Source: an uncultured Porphyromonadaceae bacterium (GTDB lineage: Bacteria; Bacteroidota; Bacteroidia; Bacteroidales; Muribaculaceae). From it: a stretch of 39,638 bases of DNA. Below, piece after piece: positions 8,315 to 15,134 of this stretch (position 1 is the first letter of the stretch; each line of letters starts with the position of its first letter). A program made the position numbers and the translations under genes. The notes under the pieces were generated by a model. That model made no database searches. It was not told the DNA's origin and saw only the letters and a list, made by a program, of their open reading frames with translations. The stretch lies in contig CAJKRG010000024.1 of assembly GCA_905202215.1 (NCBI GenBank), positions 1 to 39,638 of the forward strand. The letters run 5' to 3'.

Positions 8315-8358
8315 TATGCATAAAAAATCGCCGGAAGCGCTGCTCCCGGCGATTTTTT
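8315..8358. terminator. Bidirectional terminator (repeat copy B, identical to the pnp terminator)
   Basis: All 44 bases equal those at 6177-6220, including the 11-nt loop. It can end both the lipoprotein transcript (plus) and the fimbrillin operon (minus), whose last gene stops 12 bp away. The two copies form a direct repeat around the AT-rich cassette. Confidence 0.9.
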
Positions 8359-8370
8359 TGTGTTTTCGAG

Positions 8371-9459
8371 TTATTCGTAGCTGGTCTCAACCTCGATGAA
8401 GCTGTCGACGGTGGGCGTGCCGAATTCGATGGCGCCCATCTCTTCGTTGGAATTTATGACAAGACTGTAGATGTAGTGGCAACCGGGCTGCCATGCCGAA
8501 AACTTGCTTGTAGGCAGCGGGAACTTGAGAATGCCGTCGCCGAAGGTTGAGCCCTGCACGATATTCTCTTCGGGTGTGTTCTCGTTAGGCCACAGTTTGG
8601 TGCCGGTCGAGGCATCGTATATTACGCACATCACGCCTATGTAATTGTCGGCGCCGTTGCCGTTGCTGCGGTAGGAGAGGGGCTGTGGCATTGCAAACAC
8701 AGTGCCTCCGCGGCCAAGGCCGGCGGTCGGTATCACGGTGGGTGTCGAGGTGAGGTCGAGGAGCTCGTCGGCGGCCTGCGACCAGAGCAGCACATAGTTC
8801 TGGGGTGTATTCTGGTCTGTCCACGTGCCTACATTGTCGGCCGATGCCGTCTCCGATGTCGAGCCCGAGGGGAATGTGAAGTTGCCCTTGGTCATTATGC
8901 TCGACAGAGCCACGTTCGAAACACGCACCTTGAGATTCTCGTTGGAGGAACTCAGCTTCACGGTCACTTTCGACAACGCATGCCTGAAATTGAACACAAC
9001 CTGGGCGTTGGGCTGTCCGGCAGCTCCGCGCAGGTTGGGCGCCACGGCATAGACAATATCTTCGGTGCCGCCGGTGGCATCATAAGGCACAGGTGTCAGA
9101 GGGCCACCAGAACCGACCCATGACGCAGGCGCGAAGGCGTAGAAATCCACGTTCTCATTGGCCGGCCAGTATTTGACCGGCGAATAAGTCCAGGTATTGC
9201 CCGAAGTTTTTGTGACCTCTACATTGTCCATAAACAGATTGGCGGCCGCGGGCGTGCCCGTGTATGCATACACATTGAAGGCCGTCAGGTTATTGGTTGT
9301 GATGTCGCCCGCGCGCGACGACTCCGTGTTGGCCGCAAATCGTATTTCGCCCGAAGCCTCCTTGGCCGGTCCTGAATAGCTTTCGTCGCTCGAACATGCG
9401 CCCAGAGCGGCAGCGCCTGCCACCGCCGAAGCGATGATTAGTAAGTTCTGTCTGTTCAT
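8371..9459 (-). CDS. Fimbrillin-like lipoprotein
   Basis: This 362-residue predicted lipoprotein has a signal peptide ending in the lipobox LGAC (Cys22), then a beta-rich body. It shows the pattern of Bacteroidales fimbrillin-family (Mfa-like) proteins: an early EIRFAANTESSRAG segment, then FNVYAYT and WTYSPVKYWPANENVDFYAFAP, where the conserved tryptophan/tyrosine block (P-KYWP, V-FYA-AP) is diagnostic. Proteins of this kind are exported as lipoproteins and assembled as surface pilins or accessory tip proteins. It is the last gene of a minus-strand operon after the DUF5119 gene (21-bp gap). Whether it polymerises or is an accessory subunit cannot be told from sequence. The start ATG at 9459 gives a complete signal. 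Confidence 0.8.
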   Translation of the reverse strand: MNRQNLLIIASAVAGAAALGACSSDESYSGPAKEASGEIRFAANTESSRAGDITTNNLTAFNVYAYTGTPAAANLFMDNVEVTKTSGNTWTYSPVKYWPANENVDFYAFAPASWVGSGGPLTPVPYDATGGTEDIVYAVAPNLRGAAGQPNAQVVFNFRHALSKVTVKLSSSNENLKVRVSNVALSSIMTKGNFTFPSGSTSETASADNVGTWTDQNTPQNYVLLWSQAADELLDLTSTPTVIPTAGLGRGGTVFAMPQPLSYRSNGNGADNYIGVMCVIYDASTGTKLWPNENTPEENIVQGSTFGDGILKFPLPTSKFSAWQPGCHYIYSLVINSNEEMGAIEFGTPTVDSFIEVETSYE

Positions 9460-9480
9460 ATATTCTTGAATTTGTTATGT

Positions 9481-10425
9481 TTAGACATTGTATTCGAGGT
9501 CTATTTCTATGGTCGTCCAGCCATCTACGATTACGTCGATGTCGCCCACGTCGGAGCCCGGCGTGTCGCCTTCGGGAATCTCAAGTCCTTTTATTTCAAT
9601 AAAAACATGTCTTGGAGATATTGGGTTCATCATTTCCGCGGTGAGATCGAAACTTTTTGAGAAACTTTTGCCGTCGGTGCGTGTCACTGCGATGGTGAGT
9701 GTCGACGGCTCGCCGGGATCCGTGGGGGTGAATGCGTTCGCCGAAGCGGTCATGAGTCTGTCGGAAGCCGATATTTCCATCGGAGCGTAGAGGCGGTCTC
9801 CGTGTGTTTCGCTTATCATCGGGCCGAGCCTGAGCGACGAGGCTGTGCCCGAAAGAGCGGCGTATGCCTTTTTCACGCCTCCGATTCCTTTGATGTCGCT
9901 CACTCTGATGTCGTAGACAGTACACACGGAGTCGGGACAAGCCCTCACTATGCTTTTGGGACATTCCTTGCACGAACCGTCGCCGGTCATGTAGTTTACG
10001 CCGCAGGGAGTCACTTCGAGATGCTCCACCTCGGCCCGGTAGAGCATTCCGGTGGTGCCGAACATGTCCTTGTCCGTATTTCGGGCTGAGGCGGTCATGG
10101 CGTCGAACGACTGTGTGTCGGTGATCCGTACCGAATGGTCGTCGTTGTTGAATGCGATCATGCGGTATGTGCCTGTCGGAATCTTCACGCCGCCGCCCCC
10201 GGGGCCGGCGATGTCGAAACGCCACACCTGCTCATGGATGCCGAGTGGAAAGAATATCAGCGTCATGCCTTCGGGATCGGCTTCCGGCGCTTTGGTCCAG
10301 TCGAAGACTACGTCGATATCACGTACCTCCGCTCCCGGGCAAGCTATATCCTTGTGGCTGCACGACATCAGGGTCGCGCCCAGAAGGCCGACGGCCGCAA
10401 TCACTGTTTTTATCGCTGCTGTCAT
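9481..10425 (-). CDS. DUF5119 / FimB-like lipoprotein
   Basis: This 314-residue lipoprotein carries the lipobox LMSC (Cys22). The N-terminal block matches the DUF5119 pattern: VVFDWTKAPEADPEGMTLIFFP, a short aromatic segment (VWRFDIAG), then GTYRMIAFNND and TQSFDAM. An uncommon cysteine cluster in the middle (GSCKECP then ACPDSVC) may form disulphides outside the cytoplasm. Members of this family sit beside fimbrillin-like genes in Bacteroidales and are thought to be assembly or anchoring subunits, which is the only functional hint. It starts 12 bp after the DUF3575 stop and is followed by the fimbrillin-like gene, so the three are co-transcribed. Confidence 0.8.
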   Translation of the reverse strand: MTAAIKTVIAAVGLLGATLMSCSHKDIACPGAEVRDIDVVFDWTKAPEADPEGMTLIFFPLGIHEQVWRFDIAGPGGGGVKIPTGTYRMIAFNNDDHSVRITDTQSFDAMTASARNTDKDMFGTTGMLYRAEVEHLEVTPCGVNYMTGDGSCKECPKSIVRACPDSVCTVYDIRVSDIKGIGGVKKAYAALSGTASSLRLGPMISETHGDRLYAPMEISASDRLMTASANAFTPTDPGEPSTLTIAVTRTDGKSFSKSFDLTAEMMNPISPRHVFIEIKGLEIPEGDTPGSDVGDIDVIVDGWTTIEIDLEYNV

Positions 10426-10437
10426 GGTGGTACGCCT

Positions 10438-11055
10438 TTATTTTTTCGTGTGTCCGCCCGGAAACCACACCAGACTCACCGACAGGCCCGTAAGACCGAA
10501 ATAGCGGTGAAACGAATGGCTCGTGCATACATAGCTGCCGCACTGAGGCTTATATTTTATCAGCGTTCCTCCCGAATAGCCGGCTCTCACGCCGAAATCC
10601 AGATTGAGATTGCGGCTGATTTTCATGGAATAGCCGTATGAAATGCCTGCCCCGAATGTGGCGTCGGGCGATTGCCACCCGCGGCCGCCGAATTCGAAAT
10701 CATAATCGTATAGCGAAACATATATGCCCGCATGATGTCCTGTCAGGATTCGGCACTGTGCGCAGGCGCCGAACCAGTAGCGTATCTCCGCCACACCCAT
10801 TCTGATACGCCAGTAGCGGTGCCGGCTGTCATTGCTCCACCACGCATACGTGCCTGTCAGTGAAGCCGAAAAATTTGCGGGAAGAGCCACCTCTATGCCA
10901 AGGTCGGGCGTCAGAAGGGCGTCGTGCAGCAGATTTGTCTTCAATGCTATGTCAGGACAGTCGCAGTCGGCCGGCCCTGCCCATGCGCCATGGGAGGAAA
11001 GCGCGGCTGCCGCCGCGCAGACAAAAATCGATGCGGTATGAATCACTCCCTTCAT
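10438..11055 (-). CDS. DUF3575 outer-membrane-type protein
   Basis: A 205-residue protein with a cleavable signal (ends near SHGAWA). The DUF3575 signature is clear: IALKTNLLHDALLTPDLGIEV, TGTYAWWSNDSRHRYWRI, YWFG, LTGHHAGIY, YDFEFGGRG and FGAGISYGYSM. Alternating hydrophobic strands suggest a small beta-barrel in the outer membrane. DUF3575 genes typically head fimbrillin/FimB-like operons in Bacteroidales, which is the arrangement here. The start is set at ATG 11055 (MKGVIHTASIF), since it gives a proper signal peptide whereas an upstream ATG adds a charged leader. No clear minus-strand promoter was found in the spacer shared with the divergent S41 gene. Confidence 0.85.
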   Translation of the reverse strand: MKGVIHTASIFVCAAAAALSSHGAWAGPADCDCPDIALKTNLLHDALLTPDLGIEVALPANFSASLTGTYAWWSNDSRHRYWRIRMGVAEIRYWFGACAQCRILTGHHAGIYVSLYDYDFEFGGRGWQSPDATFGAGISYGYSMKISRNLNLDFGVRAGYSGGTLIKYKPQCGSYVCTSHSFHRYFGLTGLSVSLVWFPGGHTKK

Positions 11056-11174
11056 AGGATACAGGCCCGGTAATTCGGTTCTTACTGACAATCAAACGGC
11101 CATTCCCCGCCATTTGTTCATCTCTCATAAACGCACGTCTTCTTTGTCGGCTAAATGTCCGGTATGTCCAAAAC

Positions 11175-11205
11175 TTTGCGGTCAACAAAAAAATGATTAA
11201 TTTTG
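11175..11205 (+). promoter_or_regulatory. Promoter of the S41 protease gene
   Basis: TTTG at 11175-11178, a 19-nt spacer, then TAATTTTG at 11198-11205 fit the Bacteroidetes consensus. The leader to ATG 11257 would be about 46 nt. Confidence 0.75.
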
Positions 11206-11256
11206 TTTCTTAATTGATTGCGCGCCCGTGTGGGCGTCGCTCTGCGTTCAACTGTC

Positions 11257-12924
11257 ATGAAGAAACTGTTCTATATCATAGCATTGGCTGCCACATTGGC
11301 CGGCGTCTCTGCTCTGGCCGCGACACCGGCTGCCGCACGTAAGGATGATTTCGCCCGCAAACTCCGCACATTCAATTCAATCGTCAAGGAGCTGCAGGTC
11401 AACTATGTCGATACGCTCGACGCCAACGATATCATGGACAAGACCATAGGCGCCTTGCTCTATCAGATCGATCCATACACCGAATACTATCCGGCCGGTG
11501 ACCAGGACGAGCTTCTGTCGATCTCGCAGGGACAGTATGCCGGCATCGGCTCCACGATTGTCAAGCGCGGCAACGAGGTGCTTGTCAGCGAGCCGCAGTG
11601 GGAATCGCCCGCCCGCCTCACGGGCCTGCGTCCCGGCGACGTCATTCTCGCTGTCGACGGCGACACCGTGCGCCCCTCCACGCAGATAGGCGATGTCAGC
11701 CGGCGCCTGCGCGGTCAGGCCGGCACTATCGTACACGTCGATGTACGCCGCCCCTATGTGCAGGATTCGCTTCTGTCATTCGATATCACCCGTGCCGACA
11801 TCAAGGTCAATCCATTGCCCTATTATGGCGTCGACAAAGACGGCACAGGCTTCATACGTCTCACGACATTTAACGAGAGCAGCGCCCGCCATGTGAAAGA
11901 CGCTGTCGCCGACATGCTCCGCAATCCGGCTCTTAAAGGCATCGTGCTCGACCTCCGCGGAAACGGCGGCGGTCTTCTCGAGAGTGCGGTGCAGATTGTC
12001 GGTAACTTTGTGCCTAAAGGAACCGAAGTCGTCCGTACCCGCGGGCGCGACCGTCGCGGCGAGAAGGTCTATAAGACCACCCGCCAGCCCCTCGATGCAA
12101 ACATACCTCTCGTAGTCCTCACCGACGACGGTACCGCCTCGGCCTCCGAGATCGTGGCCGGATCGCTTCAGGATCTTGACCGCGCCGTCATCGTGGGCCA
12201 GCGCTCATTCGGCAAGGGACTCGTGCAGACCACGCGCCCGCTGCCTTTCGACGATATAATGAAGCTGACGACAGGCCGTTATTATATCCCTTCGGGCCGT
12301 CTGATACAGGCTCTCGACTATTCGCACCGTAATCCCGACGGCACTCCGGCCCGCACTCCCGACAGCCTTACAAATGAGTTCCGGACCCGCGCCGGGCGTG
12401 TCGTGCGCGACGGCGGTGGCATCACCCCCGATGTAACGGTCGAAACCAAGGAAATGAACCGTCTCATATACAATATAATCGCCGACATGTGGGCTTTCGA
12501 CTATGCCAACCGTTATTATGCCGCCCATCCCGATGCTGTTCCTCTGGCCGATTTCAGAATCACCGACAGTATCTTCGACGATTTCAAAGCATTTATCGAT
12601 CCTGCCCGATTCAAGTATGACCGCCAGTGCGAGTCGGCTCTCGACTATCTCCGGACGGCGGCCAGAAACGAGGGTTATATGACCGATTCGGTCGCCGCTC
12701 AGTTCGATATACTTTCGGCTATGCTGAAGCATGATCTCGACCATGATCTCAACATCAACCGCGAAGATATAATGGATATACTCCGCGACGAGATCGCAGG
12801 CCGTTATTACGGCGACGCCGACCGAGTGCTTATCACCCTTCCCGGCGACAGCACATATCTTCGTGCGGCCGCCATCATAGCCGACCCCGCCGAATACAAA
12901 CGCCTTCTCACTCCCGCGAAATGA
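11257..12924 (+). CDS. S41 family C-terminal processing protease
   Basis: This 555-residue exported serine protease (signal peptide about residues 1-28) belongs to the CtpA/Tsp family. An N-terminal helical part is followed by a PDZ domain (about 85-170: GIGSTIVKRG, LTGLRPGDVILAVDGD), which recognises C-terminal tails. The S41 core has GTGFIRLTTF and VLDLRGNGGGLLESA, then the catalytic Ser295 in DDGTASASEIVAG and Lys320 in RSFGKGLVQT, a spacing of 25 as in E. coli Tsp. It probably acts in the periplasm on envelope proteins. ATG 11257 opens the signal peptide; an upstream start would add an Arg-rich leader. Its TGA overlaps the ATG of the next gene (ATGA at 12921-12924), indicating translational coupling. 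Confidence 0.93.
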   Translation: MKKLFYIIALAATLAGVSALAATPAAARKDDFARKLRTFNSIVKELQVNYVDTLDANDIMDKTIGALLYQIDPYTEYYPAGDQDELLSISQGQYAGIGSTIVKRGNEVLVSEPQWESPARLTGLRPGDVILAVDGDTVRPSTQIGDVSRRLRGQAGTIVHVDVRRPYVQDSLLSFDITRADIKVNPLPYYGVDKDGTGFIRLTTFNESSARHVKDAVADMLRNPALKGIVLDLRGNGGGLLESAVQIVGNFVPKGTEVVRTRGRDRRGEKVYKTTRQPLDANIPLVVLTDDGTASASEIVAGSLQDLDRAVIVGQRSFGKGLVQTTRPLPFDDIMKLTTGRYYIPSGRLIQALDYSHRNPDGTPARTPDSLTNEFRTRAGRVVRDGGGITPDVTVETKEMNRLIYNIIADMWAFDYANRYYAAHPDAVPLADFRITDSIFDDFKAFIDPARFKYDRQCESALDYLRTAARNEGYMTDSVAAQFDILSAMLKHDLDHDLNINREDIMDILRDEIAGRYYGDADRVLITLPGDSTYLRAAAIIADPAEYKRLLTPAK

Positions 12925-13565
12925 AAGATCTCCGTGCCGTGCGCGGAGCCTCCCTGATCCATACCCTCATCGCCCAGGGCGAACATGAGCATCAGGATTT
13001 CAAATTTGCCATTTCCGACGCACGCAAGATAGCGCGCTCAATATCCGCCTTCGCCAACAACGACGGCGGCCGGCTCCTTATCGGCGTCAAGGACAACGGT
13101 GTTGTCGCCGGCGTCCGGAACGAGGAAGACATCTACGTTGTCGAACAGGCTGCCGAACGATACTGCCGCCCGGCCGTACCGGTGGAGTTCAAGGGGTATA
13201 AGGTAGACGGAACCCTTCTTGTCATAGTGGCCGAGATCGCGGCTTCCGCGGATCGTCCGGTGATGGCCTCCGAGCCCGACGGCACATGGCGCGCCTACTA
13301 TCGTGTCGCCGACGAGAACATCGCCGCACATCCCCTCATGGTCGAGGCCTGGCGCCGAAGCTCGCGGGCGGTCGCTTTCGGATCGCTGCACGGCGCCGTA
13401 GTCGCCTTCGTCGGGGCGGCCGAAACGCCTGTCGAAATCCGCGATATCGCTCTCGGACTTCATGTCAGCACCCTGCGTGCCGAGGACACTGTCGCCGATC
13501 TCGCGGCCTCGGGTCTGCTCCGCTTCGTCTACCACCGCGGCACTTTCCGCATAATCGGCTACTGA
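12921..13565 (+). CDS. AlbA_2 (Schlafen-like) domain protein with C-terminal winged-helix-like part
   Basis: This 214-residue cytoplasmic protein contains the AlbA_2 pattern: acidic HEHQDFKF near residues 22-29, ARSISAFANNDGGRLLIGV (38-56) and a DNGVVAG turn. This nucleic-acid-binding fold occurs in Schlafen-type proteins and in transcriptional regulators annotated as ATP-binding. The C-terminal 60 residues (TPVEIRDIALGLHVSTLRAE, then SGLLRF and GTFRIIGY) look like a winged helix. It overlaps the S41 gene by 4 nt, so the two are made together; why a protease should be coupled to a nucleic-acid-binding protein is not obvious. Specific function is unknown. Confidence 0.8.
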   Translation: MKDLRAVRGASLIHTLIAQGEHEHQDFKFAISDARKIARSISAFANNDGGRLLIGVKDNGVVAGVRNEEDIYVVEQAAERYCRPAVPVEFKGYKVDGTLLVIVAEIAASADRPVMASEPDGTWRAYYRVADENIAAHPLMVEAWRRSSRAVAFGSLHGAVVAFVGAAETPVEIRDIALGLHVSTLRAEDTVADLAASGLLRFVYHRGTFRIIGY

Positions 13566-13592
13566 CCAAACAGAATGCGTCGTTCATTGTTA

Positions 13593-13640
13593 TATAGCTA
13601 AGAGGTCGTCGTACAAATGCACGGCCTCTAAAAAGCTATA
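13593..13640 (+). promoter_or_regulatory. Two-tier hairpin just upstream of the DUF308 start codon
   Basis: The outer stem TATAGCT (13593-13599) / AGCTATA (13634-13640) encloses an inner stem AGAGGTCGT (13601-13609) / ACGGCCTCT (13621-13629) with one G-U pair and an 11-nt loop. The structure ends 5 nt before the ATG at 13646 and would cover the ribosome-binding region. It could end the S41-AlbA_2 transcript or control translation of the next gene. Confidence 0.55.
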
Positions 13641-13645
13641 CGAAA

Positions 13646-14299
13646 ATGAAAGGACGCAATCTGCTTCTGATGGCTGTGGGCACCCTCGCCGTCGGTATTC
13701 TGATGATTCTGTTCCGCAACGCTCTGGCCAGCTATGGTGTGGTGATAGGTTGCGGCATATTGTTCATACTCGCCGGAGTGGCCAATGTCACTGTCTTTCT
13801 CGGCGCCCGCGACAGAAACGGTCATGCCCGTATGGGCGCCGTCGGAACTGCCATCGGCTGGCTCGCCAGCGCCGCCGCTGTCGTGCTCGGTGTTGTCATG
13901 GTGCTTTTCCGCACCGTCTTCGAGACCATGGTCGGCTACATGTTCGCCATTTTACTCCTGTTCGGCGCTATTTTTCAGTTCTGCCTCCTTCTCTTCGGAT
14001 CGCGTCCCGTGAAGCTGTCGAGCTGGTTCTTTCTCGTACCTATGGCTCTGTGCGGGGCCGCTGTCTTCATCTTCATGCAGCAGCCCGGACAGTCGGACTA
14101 CACCATCATGCTCACCACAGGCTGCTCTCTCGCGTTCTTCGGGCTTATGACTCTCGTGGAGGCGGCCGCCATAAGTTCGGGCAACCGTGCGCTCCGAAAA
14201 TCTCCCCGGATCTCCGGCACCACCCCGCCCACGCTGCCATCCGAGACCTCTGCCGGGACTGGCGACGAACATGCTTCCGAGGCCACGAAAACCGAATGA
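13646..14299 (+). CDS. DUF308 (HdeD-type) membrane protein
   Basis: A 217-residue integral membrane protein with about six hydrophobic helices arranged as pairs (NLLLMAVGTLAVGILMILF, GVVIGCGILFILAGVANVTV, IGWLASAAAVVLGVVMVLF, MVGYMFAILLLFGAIFQF, FFLVPMALCGAAVFIFM and a last one near 150-170). The repeated helix-pair pattern with small residues matches DUF308 proteins, a group including E. coli HdeD, linked there to acid resistance. The hydrophilic C-terminal 40 residues are Ser/Thr/Glu-rich and probably disordered. There are no catalytic motifs. A hairpin covers its translation start. Confidence 0.75.
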   Translation: MKGRNLLLMAVGTLAVGILMILFRNALASYGVVIGCGILFILAGVANVTVFLGARDRNGHARMGAVGTAIGWLASAAAVVLGVVMVLFRTVFETMVGYMFAILLLFGAIFQFCLLLFGSRPVKLSSWFFLVPMALCGAAVFIFMQQPGQSDYTIMLTTGCSLAFFGLMTLVEAAAISSGNRALRKSPRISGTTPPTLPSETSAGTGDEHASEATKTE

Positions 14300-14321
14300 A
14301 GTGTCTCCGGAGCTATCCAAA

Positions 14322-14381
14322 AAGGCTCGAAAATGCGCTTTTTCGCTATCATTGAGGCTAAAAAATGCATTTTTGAGCCTT
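14322..14381 (+). terminator. Nested hairpin region after the DUF308 gene
   Basis: Outer arms AAGGCTC (14322-14328) and GAGCCTT (14375-14381) enclose smaller repeats, including the palindrome AAAAATGCATTTTT and a CGAAAA/TTTTCG hairpin. It is a probable transcription end, although the T-run after the outer stem is short (GCTTT). Confidence 0.45.
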
Positions 14382-14383
14382 GC

Positions 14384-14418
14384 TTTGATGCGTAAATCAA
14401 AAATAATCACGATATTTG
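14384..14418 (+). promoter_or_regulatory. Possible promoter of the HU gene
   Basis: TTTG at 14384-14387 and GATATTTG at 14411-14418 (first two bases off consensus TAnnTTTG), with a spacer of 23 nt, slightly long. The leader to the HU ATG would be about 80 nt. Confidence 0.4.
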
Positions 14419-14500
14419 CACCTGCAAAACGCGCAGGACCCTCCGGCGCTGCCGTTGTTTGTCCCATAAATATACAACCAACCATATAAATCGCACAAAA

Positions 14501-14779
14501 ATGACTAAAGCCGACATTGTCAACGAAATCTACAAGTCGACCGGCCTTGACAAAGCCGCAGTGCTCACTACCATCGAGCGTTTCATGGAAGTCGTTAAGG
14601 ATTCCCTCGCCAACGGCGAAAACGTATATCTCCGTGGCTTCGGTAGCTTTATCGTGAAGACCCGCTCCGAAAAAACCGCACGCAACATCTCCAAGAATAC
14701 CACCATCATCATTCCCGAACACAAGATCCCCGCTTTCAAGCCTGCCCGCGTGTTCATGGATGAGGTAAAAGGCGAATAA
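14501..14779 (+). CDS. HU/IHF family DNA-binding protein
   Basis: This 92-residue nucleoid protein bends and compacts DNA as a dimer. The N-terminal helical part (MTKADIVNEIYKSTGL, then KAAVLTTIERFMEVVKDSL) is followed by the family signature NVYLRGFGSFIVKTRSEKTARN and the beta-arm with the intercalating proline region (IIIPEHKIPAFKPA). The length is that of HU/IHF subunits. The ATG at 14501 is chosen because the upstream in-frame extension is foreign to the family. It is followed by the 29-aa AURKAIP1/COX24 gene and the RNase E/G gene, a conserved order in Bacteroidales. Confidence 0.95.
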   Translation: MTKADIVNEIYKSTGLDKAAVLTTIERFMEVVKDSLANGENVYLRGFGSFIVKTRSEKTARNISKNTTIIIPEHKIPAFKPARVFMDEVKGE

Positions 14780-14849
14780 TACTCCTCTCCGGCGTCCGTC
14801 GGGACGTCTTAAATCAACATATCCCTAACCTCCAAAAAAGCGTTCGAAA

Positions 14850-14939
14850 ATGCCCAGCGGAAAGAAAAGAAAAGGCCACAAGATGGCTACGCACAAGCGC
14901 AAAAAACGTCTGAGAAAGAACCGCCACAAGAAGAAATAA
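14850..14939 (+). CDS. 29-residue AURKAIP1/COX24 domain ribosome-associated protein
   Basis: A tiny, highly basic protein, too short for routine gene finding: it starts MPSGKKRKGHKMATHKRKK and ends RKNRHKKK, with 18 Lys/Arg out of 29. It matches the AURKAIP1/COX24 motif (KMATHKRKKRLRKNRHK) of mitochondrial small-subunit protein mS38 and bacterial bS22-type ribosomal proteins. It probably inserts into rRNA of the small subunit; this role is inferred from homologues. The position between HU and RNase E/G is the conserved Bacteroidales arrangement and supports a real gene. A strong hairpin with a T-rich tail lies about 60 nt downstream. Confidence 0.85.
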   Translation: MPSGKKRKGHKMATHKRKKRLRKNRHKKK

Positions 14940-14999
14940 GCCCGGCTTATTTCATGTGGCCGCACTACAGCGCGCATACAACAAAACAAGCTTGGGCGC

Positions 15000-15050
15000 C
15001 CGGGAGGTAAAGTCCTCCCGGTGCGGCAGGTTTGTTTTTGTTTTTTTGTT
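15000..15050 (+). terminator. Intrinsic terminator after the AURKAIP1/COX24 gene
   Basis: Perfect 8-bp stem CCGGGAGG (15000-15007) / CCTCCCGG (15014-15021) with loop TAAAGT, extendable by CGC/GCG with a bulge. A T-rich tract begins near 15031. Confidence 0.75.
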
Positions 15051-15134
15051 GGGCGGCGGAAGATCATCGGTCTTCCTGCGGCTCAAATGCCTCCACAATT
15101 CTTTTAACCATCCTTTATATCCAGCCCTCCTTTG

